Shown here: one piece after another, positions 35,801 to 43,535 of the stretch
Numbering within the stretch: position 1 is the stretch's first letter
Layout: every line of letters starts with the position of its first letter
NCBI GenBank assembly: GCA_025210555.1
Contig: JAOARL010000008.1
Coordinates: 146,868-210,867 of the forward strand
Direction: 5' to 3'
Length of the DNA stretch: 64,000 bases
DNA from: Clostridia bacterium
GTDB taxonomy: Bacteria; Bacillota; Clostridia; Lachnospirales; JAOARL01
Position numbers and translations under genes: made by a program
The notes under the pieces: model-generated
Seen by the model: the letters and a program-made list of their open reading frames with translations, nothing else
Told to the model about the DNA's origin: nothing
The model's database searches: none

Positions 35801-36202
35801 TATAATTTTAAAGTCCAAGTTACCTTTTTTTCTAATATTACTTGCTATAAGCCCTGCAAAAGAAAATACTGTTATTACTTCATCTGGATTGTATTCCATT
35901 ATAAGACTTTCGACTTTATCTATCTTTTTTTTCATAAACACTTCATTTATGCCTAATTTGTAAAGTCCCTCTATATTATAACTCAAGTAATAATTAAGGT
36001 TATATGGAGCCTTCATTTTACTTGTTAAAGAGTCATATACTTCACTCATCCATTTAAATTCACTCTTTTTTTCTATATCAAATACATCTTCTATTTTTAC
36101 TTCTACTTCATCTATGTTCCGCTCTATTATATTTTTAAGATTCTTAGCAGCAACATTATGCCCTGAACCAAAATTTGCTGTTAAAATTAAAATTTTCTTC
36201 AT
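32843..36202 (-). CDS. Three-domain glycosyltransferase fusion (GT28-GT4-GT28)
   Basis: The 1119-residue protein joins three enzymes. Residues 1-365 and 750-1119 are MGDG-synthase/UgtP-like GT28 modules: each begins LILTA with a GSGH or GAGH motif and ends with VCGRNE, GFTK and KPGGL. Residues 367-745 are a GT4 glycosyltransferase with GIFTDTYEPQINEVS, DIVHTHTEFSLG, LFLGRLSKEKN and EALAAGTP, like diacylglycerol alpha-glucosyltransferases. The likely role is sequential sugar transfer to diacylglycerol for membrane glycolipids or lipoteichoic acid anchors. An internal ribosome site and ATG at 35104 mark the GT4 start. Start 36202 follows GGAGGATATT. The first GT28 copy is shorter and more diverged. 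Confidence 0.9.
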   Translation of the reverse strand: MKKILILTANFGSGHNVAAKNLKNIIERNIDEVEVKIEDVFDIEKKSEFKWMSEVYDSLTSKMKAPYNLNYYLSYNIEGLYKLGINEVFMKKKIDKVESLIMEYNPDEVITVFSFAGLIASNIRKKGNLDFKIISVLTDFTKSKEWIYDDIDMYLLPDETIKNKYIKYGIGREKLFVTGPIVELETEKKEYREEIKNVLIVLDKMSTVKITKKDIDYFNKCKDVKFRVVCGRNEEAYEKLNKYSSEKLEVIGFTKELKAMMDDADLLVTKPGGLIVYEALKKGVPLAIVDSNVGQEKENYKFILNNGLGIEIDGWYEFLSHICKNKKCLNSVSENVRDKREEFKNNLLAFEDALRNDNLFEKRRGKMNIGIFTDTYEPQINEVSVGLKYLVNDLESKGHNVYVFTVKDKVSVKEEGVYRFFSVPFLPYTEQRVAMIDLWKAYKISKKLKLDIVHTHTEFSLGIIGKWVANMLKVPHIHSTYKLYEEYAEDFKLGFMPLPNLNITKKITNKYCDSADVLIAPTEKIKTKLKEFGIKKDISVIANGVDISRFEGDINPADLYDFKTGMGLKESDKVILFLGRLSKEKNVHELLELMVKIKDDNVKLLVVGDGPEKENLVKMSDDMNLESKVIFTGKVSNEEVKLYYKIADIFVSTSSSETQALTFIEALAAGTPVLVRDDKINNLKVDNKKDFIFTDSNDLYNKVTELVRDEEKKMKLKELAEDVSAKFNVSNTAEKILEVYSKEVKPKVDEGNRVLILTASTGAGHKQAASNLKREYEEEGYVVEVYDFIKETSSFLNLVIADFYEVLAMATPRIYGALYNFSNNEHTNDIFVKNVIRMIERKIVKRIENFDPNIIIGTHTFSVAAVSKLKKKGKIDVPFMSVVTDFKAHYTYVDETVDAYVTGSEYTRETLVEKNIDSCKVFPFGIPIDRKFKEKIIFEKENNDYFSILLMGGSMGLNGIEDILKELANNENKLEIKVVCGRNEKLKSELDIKYTGKDFKDKNIEIIGFTKQINELMEKADLLVSKPGGLTVTEAIVKNVPMIIPFAIPGQEEENTEFLVDMELAMKINEPTEINEVINEFVENPDKLSKMRDKMYEVADSYSIKNIIELSDSLIKSKN

Positions 36203-36229
36203 AATATCCTCCATTTATTTACCACTGCT

Positions 36230-36238
36230 ATTATATCA
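36230..36238 (-). promoter_or_regulatory. Extended -10 promoter of the glycosyltransferase fusion
   Basis: TGATATAAT (TG-N-TATAAT) stands about 28 nt before the start at 36202, with no clear -35 box. It is back to back with the plus-strand promoter at 36289-36316. Confidence 0.5.
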
Positions 36239-36288
36239 AATTTTTCAGTCAATTTAAAGGTTTATAAAACAATACTTTTGGCTGTATA

Positions 36289-36316
36289 TTGTCAAACTAT
36301 GGCATTATGCTATAAT
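36289..36316 (+). promoter_or_regulatory. Promoter of the PemK-like gene
   Basis: TTGTCA, a 16-nt spacer and a perfect TATAAT, followed by GAGAGGAG at 36337-36344 and the ATG at 36348. This is the only plus-strand gene promoter in the window. Confidence 0.7.
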
Positions 36317-36347
36317 AATATTAACATTTTATATTGAGAGGAGCATC

Positions 36348-37067
36348 ATGGAAAATATTAATGAACAATTACTTAAAGAAAATCTAAAAGATTCAACTAA
36401 TAAACAAAAAACTTCTAGTGAATGTGACAATACAATGCTTCAACTTTTCAAAATTAAAACAAAACTTTATTATCACATAAAAAATAATATGTTTGTATAT
36501 GAATTGTCACAATGGTTAATTTCATTTAATAATTATCTTAATAAAAAGAATGGTAATTCCCATACAAAAAAATATAAACAAGGTCAGGAAATAATAGTGG
36601 ATTTAGGATTTGCATATGGTGATGAATTAGCATATAAACACCATTGCATTGTATTGTCTCAAAAAAAATCTAAAATATTTGTAGTTCCTTTAACAAGTAA
36701 AACAATTAGAGGGTACGAACCTGGAACAACAAAAGTAAAATCAGAATATGCTATTGCTGGTACTGCTGAAGGCTTTAAAAAAGAAGGTATTGTATTATTA
36801 TTAAATGATTCTAGATGGATTTCATTAAATCGTATAATTACACATTGTTCAAATCAAATTAATGCTAATTATCTTGATACTATAAAAAATATGATTCTTC
36901 AAAGAACTCTTGGTTCAATTCATACAGAAAAACTTTCTATGAAATCAAGAATTCTAAAGCTTGAAAAAGCCCTAACTAAAAGAGATTCAGATATAATAAT
37001 ATTAAAAGAAAAACTTGAAGAACTTGAAAAACTAAATGATATCTATAAAACTAAGCTTGATATTTAA
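36348..37067 (+). CDS. PemK/MazF-like protein with N- and C-terminal extensions
   Basis: The middle of this 239-residue protein (about 76-185) resembles PemK/MazF ribonuclease toxins: GQEIIVDLGFAYGDELAYKHHCIVL, KIFVVPLTSK and RGYEPGTTKVK (segments of one domain). Classical toxins are about 110 residues. Here 75 helical residues precede the core and a coiled coil (about 195-239) follows. MazF-type enzymes cut mRNA at short sequence motifs. No antitoxin gene is adjacent; the N-terminal extension or the RNA-like region downstream could restrain it, but that is inference. It runs against all other genes in the window, a hint of acquisition. Confidence 0.75.
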   Translation: MENINEQLLKENLKDSTNKQKTSSECDNTMLQLFKIKTKLYYHIKNNMFVYELSQWLISFNNYLNKKNGNSHTKKYKQGQEIIVDLGFAYGDELAYKHHCIVLSQKKSKIFVVPLTSKTIRGYEPGTTKVKSEYAIAGTAEGFKKEGIVLLLNDSRWISLNRIITHCSNQINANYLDTIKNMILQRTLGSIHTEKLSMKSRILKLEKALTKRDSDIIILKEKLEELEKLNDIYKTKLDI

Positions 37068-37246
37068 AACATTATCTTGCAAATCAATCCGTCAAGCTTG
37101 ACTATTATAGATATCTTTGATATTATATTTTTGTAAGTACGAGAGCTTGAATTTTCCTCACTCAAGCAGTGAGAAAAATTCTTATAATCGAGGTAACTCG
37201 ATATTGAATAAATAAAAAAAGGAATGTTATGCACATTCTTTTTTTT
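37068..37246 (+). other. Hairpin-rich region after the PemK-like gene, possible small RNA
   Basis: No ORF is supported. In order: palindrome GTCAAGCTTGAC (37091-37102); a 14-bp stem with one mismatch and loop CAAGC (37149-37181); ATCGAG-GTAA-CTCGAT (37187-37202); and a 14-bp terminator stem (37214-37246) with GAATGT/ACATTC core and A/T tails. The TCAAGC/GCTTGA motif recurs three times and could pair alternatively. The last stem ends the plus-strand transcript. Confidence 0.5.
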
Positions 37247-37274
37247 ATTTATTTAAAAATTTTTTTCAAAAAAA

Positions 37275-37293
37275 GACATAGCTAAGCTATGCC
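37275..37293 (-). terminator. Terminator of the ABC transporter operon
   Basis: GGCATAGC-TTA-GCTATGTC followed by TTTTTTT on the minus strand, 7 nt after the permease stop. Confidence 0.85.
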
Positions 37294-37299
37294 TTAATT

Positions 37300-38697
37300 T
37301 TATTCATTTCTTATGGCAACTAAAGCACTAATCTTAGTAGCTCTTACCGCTGGATAAAATCCTGCTACAACTCCCATAAAAGTTGAGAATGATATCCCAG
37401 ATATTGTAAGCCATATTGGAATAACTGATATCTTAGCTTCTTCTGCTGACATTCCCATTCCTCCGCCTAAGAAACCACCTGCAAAATGATTAAGTAATGC
37501 TGATGCTCCATAGCTTAAGATTAGACCAATAGTCCCTCCAGTTATACCTATAACTCCAGCTTCAAATAAGAAGGTTCTTCTTATATCAGAAACTTTTGCT
37601 CCAATAACTTTCATAATACCAATTTCTTTTGTTCTTTCATATATAGACATAACCATAGTATTTGTTATACCTATTGCTGCAATCAAGAAAGATATTGCTC
37701 CAATTCCACCTAGAACTGCATTTATCATTCCTGTTTGCTTCTTCATTTCGTTTAACATATCTGTTAAACTACGTGCTTGATATCCCATCTGCTTAATTTC
37801 TTCTTGCACTGCTGGAATATCATCAAGGTTATCTATTGATAAAAGAATTCTATTATATTCCTGTTCCTTCTTTTTATCATTATCCCCTTGTTTTAACTTT
37901 CTATCCATTCTCTTTTTCTTATCTAAAATTTCTTTTAAATCTTCAATATCCATATAAACACTCCATGCTTTATCATTGTGTTCACCTTCTATGATTCCTA
38001 CACCTTTCATTTCATATGAATATCTTCTATCTATTTTTCTTAAATTCTTAAGATCGTAAGGTACATTAAATGCTAATTTAAGATCATCTTCTAATACATT
38101 AACCTTAAAATTATCTTCTTTTTTTTCTTCTTTTCCTTCATTAAATCCCATATACATCATATCATATTCATCGAATGTATCTTTTCTTTTTTCTCTAGGA
38201 TTCCTAAATTGCTTTATAACACTTCTTCCAAATATAGCTTCGTTTTCGCCTAGTTTTCTACTTATAAGTCTACCTGATTCAAGCTTGTAGTTAAATTTGT
38301 CCATAACTGTCGAATCAATACCCACTACACTTGCGTTTGTTTTAAAATTGCCAGAAACTATCGTCACATATTCCTCTAGAATAGGTGTTGCTGCTGATAC
38401 ATTTCTAACATTTTTAAATTTTGTTACTGCATTGTCATCTAATTTAGCATCTTTGCTTTTTTTAGAATCTACTCCCTGCATATCATATCTTCCATATGGT
38501 TTTGTTACTGTTATAACATTTAAACTTCCCATGTTATCAAGCATTTTTCTGGTACTTTCTTCCATACCAATACCTAGTGATAACATAACTACTATAGCGG
38601 CTGTACCTATTACAACCCCTATAATAGTTAAAAAAGTTCTTAATTTTCTTCTCCACAAATTCTTTATTCCCATTACAATTAAGTCTAGAATTTTCAT
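37300..38697 (-). CDS. MacB/FtsX-type ABC transporter permease
   Basis: The 465-residue protein has one N-terminal membrane helix (about 20-45, after NLWRRKLRTFLTIIGVVIG), a large outer domain (50-330), and three C-terminal helices, the FtsX/MacB layout with TNTMVMSIYERTKEIGIMKV and GFYPAVRATKISALVAIR. Type VII ABC permeases work as mechanotransmitters rather than classical pumps, moving peptides or lipoproteins or gating hydrolases. With the ATPase and the secreted protein upstream it forms a three-gene operon. Confidence 0.92.
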   Translation of the reverse strand: MKILDLIVMGIKNLWRRKLRTFLTIIGVVIGTAAIVVMLSLGIGMEESTRKMLDNMGSLNVITVTKPYGRYDMQGVDSKKSKDAKLDDNAVTKFKNVRNVSAATPILEEYVTIVSGNFKTNASVVGIDSTVMDKFNYKLESGRLISRKLGENEAIFGRSVIKQFRNPREKRKDTFDEYDMMYMGFNEGKEEKKEDNFKVNVLEDDLKLAFNVPYDLKNLRKIDRRYSYEMKGVGIIEGEHNDKAWSVYMDIEDLKEILDKKKRMDRKLKQGDNDKKKEQEYNRILLSIDNLDDIPAVQEEIKQMGYQARSLTDMLNEMKKQTGMINAVLGGIGAISFLIAAIGITNTMVMSIYERTKEIGIMKVIGAKVSDIRRTFLFEAGVIGITGGTIGLILSYGASALLNHFAGGFLGGGMGMSAEEAKISVIPIWLTISGISFSTFMGVVAGFYPAVRATKISALVAIRNE

Positions 38698-38705
38698 TAT
38701 ACTAA

Positions 38706-40721
38706 TTAATTCCTTTTACTTCTTTTTTTCTTAATTACAATACCTATTATCACTAAAACAACAATTCCCGCTGCAATTGGTAACTTATTGTCCTTCGCTT
38801 CTTCCATAGGCATTTCTGGTTCAAATCTATTACCATCCATTGGTCCAAATTCATTATCAATTTGTGGCATTTCTATTACGTTAAATTCAAAGTCTTTTGT
38901 TATCTCCACATGTTCTCCTGCTATGTCATCATATGAGAATATTACTTGACCTTTATTCATACCTAACTTAGTAGGAGTTATATTTACTTGGTAATAATCA
39001 CTATTTCCTGGTTCAAAGTTACCTACAAAATAATTTCCGTCTTTAATATCAAAATCTCCTTCGGTCTTAACTAAAAGGTTTGACACTTTTACTTTACCAA
39101 CATTATAGAAGTCCATATTAAGAGATGTTCTTTGATTCAAATAACTTTCACTTGCTATACTAGGTTCTTCCATCTTTATTTTTGTTTGCTGAACTACTGG
39201 AATACCAACTAACTCTTTAGCTGTATATTGCTTACCATTGTTGTCCTCATATTCAAAATTTATAGCAATTTCATATGTCTTTTGCTTTGCATCTGGTATA
39301 GTATACATTTTTAATGTCTTAGCTGAAGTTTGCTTCTTAGCAATTTTGTCTATATAGAATGTATTACTACTCTCAACAGGTGTAAATACATTTCCGCCTG
39401 TATCTGATCCTGTTTCATTTATCGTTACAAAAACCTTTGCATTTCTTATATCTTTAGCGCTACTTGTGTTAAGTACGCTTAAATCTAATGTAAAATTCTC
39501 TCCTGCTCTTACTATTCTTGGAGTTAACTTATATTTATCTATAATAATTTTTGGAGTTGTTGCTGAATTGTTATCACCATCTACATAAACAGCTGCATAT
39601 TGTCTTGTAGTGTAGTTTTTAACATTTGTTCCTATTTTCTTTTCATAAGTTGTTTGTATTTCTACATTGTACGTCTTTCTTTCTGCATCACTTTTTGTAG
39701 AAAGAGTATACTTAAGCGCTTTCTTTTCTCCTGCACCAAGTTCTCTTACAAAACTTATGTTACTTGTTTTATTAAACATACCTTCTTCAAGTTTAACTTC
39801 AACCTTAACATTTTCTGCTTTATAGTTACCTATATTTTCAATATCAAAGTTAAGTTCAAAATCTTCTTCTGTATCTACTGTATCTTTACTAAATGATATA
39901 TTTTTAGTTTCAATATTAGGGAATACACTACCTGAGTTTTCTCCGTCAATTAAAACAAATATTTCTTTCTTTTCACTATAACTTTTTCCTTCTGTATCTG
40001 AGTATGTAAGTAACCCTTCAAGTTTATAGTTACCATACTCTAATGCCCCATTAGCAAATAAGTTATACTTAACCTTCACATCTTCTTCTGCTTTTATCAA
40101 ATCTACAACTCTTGTATTCGTATCCTGATATAAACTTATTTCTCCATTAGATAATCCTGATAAAACTAATTTTACATTTTTCATATCTGCACTCGTATCA
40201 TTTTTAATTGTAAATTCTACTTCTGCATTTGATCCTCCAACTAGCGCATAGTTACCTTCAGCTACTATATTTATATCTCTTGTTCCATTTAAATTTTTAA
40301 CTTTTACATAAATTATATCTTCTTGTGTAAATGATTGATTATCTCTATTGGCATAAGTATACTTAAGCTTTATTGGATAAATTTTTTCTTCTGCAAATTT
40401 TGAAACTGAAACATTAAACTCAACTTCTTTTTTAGAATATGCTGATAATGATTTAACAATATTTTGTGAACTAATACTATTTAAATAAAATGGTGTATTT
40501 TCATCAGCTTCTAAATCCATTTTTAAAATAATGTTTTTTGCAGAACTACCTGCATTATTCTTAACTGTAAACTTAAGAACATTATCTTTTCCTGCATATA
40601 GACTTGGCATTTCCTCCCCTACAACTATCATATGCGGTGTTCCCGCTGCTGCAAAAGAACTAGTAACTAACGATGTAAATACTAATGCTATTGCCATAAA
40701 AAAACTAAAAAACTTTCTCAT
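38706..40721 (-). CDS. Secreted COG1361-type protein with repeated Ig-like domains
   Basis: The 671-residue protein has a signal peptide (cleavage near VTSSFA-AAG, about 25), four or five repeated beta-sandwich units with the pattern VKNNAGSSAKNIILKMDL, IKNDTSADMKNVKLVLSG, IENIGNYKAENVKVEVKL, and a C-terminal membrane helix (about 645-663) followed by KKKRSKRN. That is the NEW3/COG1361 (S-layer-like) class. It sits where the MacA adaptor would be in Gram-negative MacAB, so it may gather or present the substrate outside. It overlaps the ATPase end by 17 nt. Confidence 0.85.
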   Translation of the reverse strand: MRKFFSFFMAIALVFTSLVTSSFAAAGTPHMIVVGEEMPSLYAGKDNVLKFTVKNNAGSSAKNIILKMDLEADENTPFYLNSISSQNIVKSLSAYSKKEVEFNVSVSKFAEEKIYPIKLKYTYANRDNQSFTQEDIIYVKVKNLNGTRDINIVAEGNYALVGGSNAEVEFTIKNDTSADMKNVKLVLSGLSNGEISLYQDTNTRVVDLIKAEEDVKVKYNLFANGALEYGNYKLEGLLTYSDTEGKSYSEKKEIFVLIDGENSGSVFPNIETKNISFSKDTVDTEEDFELNFDIENIGNYKAENVKVEVKLEEGMFNKTSNISFVRELGAGEKKALKYTLSTKSDAERKTYNVEIQTTYEKKIGTNVKNYTTRQYAAVYVDGDNNSATTPKIIIDKYKLTPRIVRAGENFTLDLSVLNTSSAKDIRNAKVFVTINETGSDTGGNVFTPVESSNTFYIDKIAKKQTSAKTLKMYTIPDAKQKTYEIAINFEYEDNNGKQYTAKELVGIPVVQQTKIKMEEPSIASESYLNQRTSLNMDFYNVGKVKVSNLLVKTEGDFDIKDGNYFVGNFEPGNSDYYQVNITPTKLGMNKGQVIFSYDDIAGEHVEITKDFEFNVIEMPQIDNEFGPMDGNRFEPEMPMEEAKDNKLPIAAGIVVLVIIGIVIKKKRSKRN

Positions 40722-41415
40722 ATAACTTTTTCTCCTTCTTAATTACTTTTTCTATTTGACCATCTTTCATATGTATGACTCTATCTGCATATTCTGCCAT
40801 ATCGTCATCATGAGTTACCATAACAAGTGTTTGATTATTTTCTCTTACCATCCTAAAGATAAGATCAATAACCATTTCTGTTGTCTTGGTATCCAAATTT
40901 CCTGTAGGTTCATCTGCAAATATTATTTCAGGGCTTCCTACAAATGCTCTTGCTATACTTACTCTCTGTTGCTGACCTCCACTCATCTCTTTAGGTTTAT
41001 GATGAATTCTATCTGCCAGATCAACATTTACAAGCATTTCTTTTGCTTCTTTTTCTCTTTTTCTTTTGCTCATTTTCTTAAATATCAAAGGCAATGTAAC
41101 ATTTTCAAGTGCTGTAAACATAGGTAAAAGATTATACGATTGAAATACAAATCCTATATGCTTTTGCCTAAATACAGCAAGTTGACTTTCCTTTAGCTTA
41201 TGTATTGGAGTATTTTTTATAAATATTTCTCCTGAACTTGGTTTTTCAAGTCCTGCTATCATATTTAAAAGTGTTGACTTACCTGATCCAGATTTACCTA
41301 AAATACATACAACTTCACCTTCATGTATCTCAAGGTCAATTCCTTTTAAAACTTCAATACTTTCTTTCCCCATGCTAAAAGATTTTCTTATAGCATTTAA
41401 CTTTATAATATCCAA
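40705..41415 (-). CDS. MacB/LolD-type ABC transporter ATPase
   Basis: The 236-residue ATPase powers the permease downstream. Motifs: Walker A GKSGSGKST (about 37-45), Q-loop VFQSYNLLPMFTALENV, signature MSGGQQQRVSIARAF, Walker B IIFADEPTGNLD and H-loop MVTHDDDMA. The FQSYNLLP and PTGNLDT wording is typical of the LolD/MacB branch. Start is TTG 41415, 5 nt from GGAGGTGCG; upstream ATG codons lie before that site. Confidence 0.93.
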   Translation of the reverse strand: MDIIKLNAIRKSFSMGKESIEVLKGIDLEIHEGEVVCILGKSGSGKSTLLNMIAGLEKPSSGEIFIKNTPIHKLKESQLAVFRQKHIGFVFQSYNLLPMFTALENVTLPLIFKKMSKRKREKEAKEMLVNVDLADRIHHKPKEMSGGQQQRVSIARAFVGSPEIIFADEPTGNLDTKTTEMVIDLIFRMVRENNQTLVMVTHDDDMAEYADRVIHMKDGQIEKVIKKEKKLYEKVF

Positions 41416-41493
41416 AACGCACCTCCTTTTCATCTCATGATAATATAATATATTCTATACAATCTTTTTTTGTTACAAAAAAATTAAAAAAAA

Positions 41494-41513
41494 GTTTGTA
41501 AATAGTTACAAAC
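41494..41513 (-). terminator. Terminator of the oxidoreductase/PH-domain operon
   Basis: GTTTGTAA-CTAT-TTACAAAC followed by eight T on the minus strand, about 36 nt after the stop at 41549. Confidence 0.88.
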
Positions 41514-41548
41514 CTTTTATATTATTTTTATGTGTTCTTTATGTGTAT

Positions 41549-42109
41549 TTATAATTTTTTAATAATTTTATCTATTTCTAGATTTAACTTATCTTTACTT
41601 TTATCCTTTACACTATCAATTAAATAATGTTTAGTCTTCTTTATTCCGCAAAACTTAAGAGTTGCATTTATTAAACTTTTCTTAACTGGATTCTTAAATA
41701 TAAATTTATATACCCACTTAGGTGCAGCCAATGTATTTATTACTACCACTTCTTTATCATTTAAATACCCTTTTGGCATCCCTTTCTTTGGAATATAATA
41801 TGCAAAATTTTTAAGCATTACTTTATCTATAAAACCTTTTACCATGGCTGGCATATCTGCCCACCATATAGGAAAAACAAATATAATTTTATCAGCATTT
41901 TTAATCATATCTTGATACTTAATTACTAAAGGATCCTTTGTCTCACCTTTCTCATATACACTCAAATTAGATGCATCTAAAACCGGATTAAAATTATCTT
42001 CATGTAAATCAATAACATCTGCATCCTTATAACTTTCTTTTATTCTCATTAAGATGTGTTTATTTAAGCTACCTTCATATGGATGAGAATATACAATAAG
42101 CCTATTCAT
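41549..42109 (-). CDS. Flavodoxin-fold NAD(P)H oxidoreductase
   Basis: The 186-residue protein resembles the NQO/MdaB/KefF group: VYSHPYEGSLNKHIL for FMN or FAD phosphate binding, DLHEDNFNPVLD, and FPIWWADMPAMVKGFIDKVM with the isoalloxazine contact. It likely reduces quinones or similar electrophiles by two electrons. It is the last gene of a unit with two PH-domain membrane proteins, and overlaps the first by 8 nt. Confidence 0.88.
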   Translation of the reverse strand: MNRLIVYSHPYEGSLNKHILMRIKESYKDADVIDLHEDNFNPVLDASNLSVYEKGETKDPLVIKYQDMIKNADKIIFVFPIWWADMPAMVKGFIDKVMLKNFAYYIPKKGMPKGYLNDKEVVVINTLAAPKWVYKFIFKNPVKKSLINATLKFCGIKKTKHYLIDSVKDKSKDKLNLEIDKIIKKL

Positions 42110-42620
42110 AGATACCGCCTCCCATATTTTCTTCTAATATTTCAACTAATCTATCTGCATTTTTTATGTATCTCATTTTAAGTACATCTTTTTTTCTTAT
42201 ATTATCTTGATTATTGGATTTTTTAATAAATACTAATGTATACAAATCATCTATATTATTCTCTACGTCAACATCTATTAATTCTTCATAAAAAAATGAC
42301 TCCATTTTAGTTTCTAAAAAACCATATTCAAATATTATTCTATTATTAGTAATAATGTACTTAATATTGCTATACTCTTTTTTTGTAATGCTAATACATA
42401 CATATATAGTTACTAAAATCATAGAAATTAGCATCAAGTTAATAATTAAAATGTTATCAAGTCTGTCAGTGACAATACTATTTGCTAACATATAAATATA
42501 AAAGTAAACAACTATTATTCCTGCAAAAAATGAATAATACATATTTCTCATGAATATATGCTTCAAATATGCCTTGTCTGGTTTTACTTCATAAAGTTTT
42601 TTTTCATTTATATATTTCAC
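42102..42620 (-). CDS. bPH2-type PH domain membrane protein (A)
   Basis: The 172-residue protein has two membrane helices (about 30-50 and 58-78) and then a bacterial PH-like domain: IKYIITNNRIIFEYGFLETKMESFFYEELIDVDVEN pattern (quoted segments of one domain). This is the DUF304/bPH2 layout. Function unknown; homologues may sense or organise membranes. It overlaps its paralogue (B) by 4 nt. It is more diverged than B. Confidence 0.75.
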   Translation of the reverse strand: MKYINEKKLYEVKPDKAYLKHIFMRNMYYSFFAGIIVVYFYIYMLANSIVTDRLDNILIINLMLISMILVTIYVCISITKKEYSNIKYIITNNRIIFEYGFLETKMESFFYEELIDVDVENNIDDLYTLVFIKKSNNQDNIRKKDVLKMRYIKNADRLVEILEENMGGGIYE

Positions 42621-43126
42621 TTTTTACAATCCTCAATAAGTTCTCTAATAGTAACTTCAATCTCTTTAAAGTTAGATAATGATCTAAGTTTATATTTCTT
42701 GTACTTGCCCTTTTGTGTTTGACCTTTTGCTATTATTTCAATAGTCCCAAGATGTCTATTTCTCTCATAAAATGTTTGAACAGTATCAACATCTACTATT
42801 TCATTTAAATTAATACTATTTCTTCTTAATAAATAAAATCCACTTCTTATTATTACTCTCTTATTTGTAACTTTATACTTAGCATTTGCATAGTACTCAC
42901 CCGATATTGCATAACTAATTAAAAAATTCACAACCAATATCATCATTCCACCCATAAGCAAATGATAATCATACCAATTATAACCTTTTACTGTTGCTAC
43001 ATGTTTCATTAAAAGTAATATTAATAAAAAACCTATGTTAAAATAATATCTAAACATAATATTTTTATATCTTTCATCTGGCTTTAATATAAATACTTCT
43101 TCTTCTGGATGTTTCAAATGTATCAT
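42617..43126 (-). CDS. bPH2-type PH domain membrane protein (B)
   Basis: The 169-residue protein has two membrane helices (about 28-45 and 55-75) and a bPH2 domain with AKYKVTNKRVIIRSGFYLL, NLNEIVDVDTVQTF and GTIEIIAKG, a good match to DUF304. With gene A it probably makes a hetero-oligomer. The start is preceded by GGAGTGATGAAAA. Confidence 0.82.
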   Translation of the reverse strand: MIHLKHPEEEVFILKPDERYKNIMFRYYFNIGFLLILLLMKHVATVKGYNWYDYHLLMGGMMILVVNFLISYAISGEYYANAKYKVTNKRVIIRSGFYLLRRNSINLNEIVDVDTVQTFYERNRHLGTIEIIAKGQTQKGKYKKYKLRSLSNFKEIEVTIRELIEDCKK

Positions 43127-43138
43127 TTTTCATCACTC

Positions 43139-43450
43139 CTACTTCTTCTTTACTCTATATTTTTTGCCCTTTAATAACATGCTAATCAAAAAACTAAACA
43201 TCATTACAACATAAGCAACTAGCAATATTGTATTACTTACTTTAGCATACACTAATACTGAGAATATAAAATTAAGTACTCCTGCAAAGAATAAGTGATT
43301 ACTTGTTGAAATCTTAAATCCATTAAGATCACATACTTCTGTCTCGTCACAATAATTAATAAATCTTATCATATTTTTATATCTTATAAGATATGACATA
43401 AGTAAGAATACCATTCCTATAATCGTAAAAATAATAAATGTTTCATTCAT
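43139..43450 (-). CDS. Small DUF3784-like membrane protein
   Basis: The 103-residue protein has three hydrophobic segments (about 5-20, 52-68, 73-91) and a central loop with YKNMIRFINYCDETEVCDLNG. This resembles DUF3784, of unknown role; the match is by feel. It is the first gene of the unit leading to the two PH-domain proteins, 12 nt ahead of B. GGGGGAGATGCT precedes the ATG. Confidence 0.6.
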   Translation of the reverse strand: MNETFIIFTIIGMVFLLMSYLIRYKNMIRFINYCDETEVCDLNGFKISTSNHLFFAGVLNFIFSVLVYAKVSNTILLVAYVVMMFSFLISMLLKGKKYRVKKK

Positions 43451-43509
43451 AGCATCTCCCCCTTTTCGTATATAATAATTTTACCATTACATAAAAAATA
43501 TCGCAATAA

Positions 43510-43533
43510 AAAGACCAGCTTAGGCTGGCCTTT
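43510..43533 (-). terminator. Terminator of the hydrogenase operon
   Basis: AAAGGCCAGC-CTAA-GCTGGTCTTTTT on the minus strand, 2 nt past the stop at 43536. Confidence 0.9.
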
Positions 43534-43535
43534 AT

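Noticed and set aside
37187..37202. GAGGTAAC-type tetraloop as part of an SRP RNA
   Set aside because: The stem around it is only 6 bp and the SRP core bases are missing.
39600..39896. Plus-strand 98-codon ORF opposite the COG1361-type gene, and similar long plus-strand ORFs across the window
   Set aside because: Cysteine/phenylalanine/isoleucine-rich shadow translations of real minus-strand genes, with no ribosome site.
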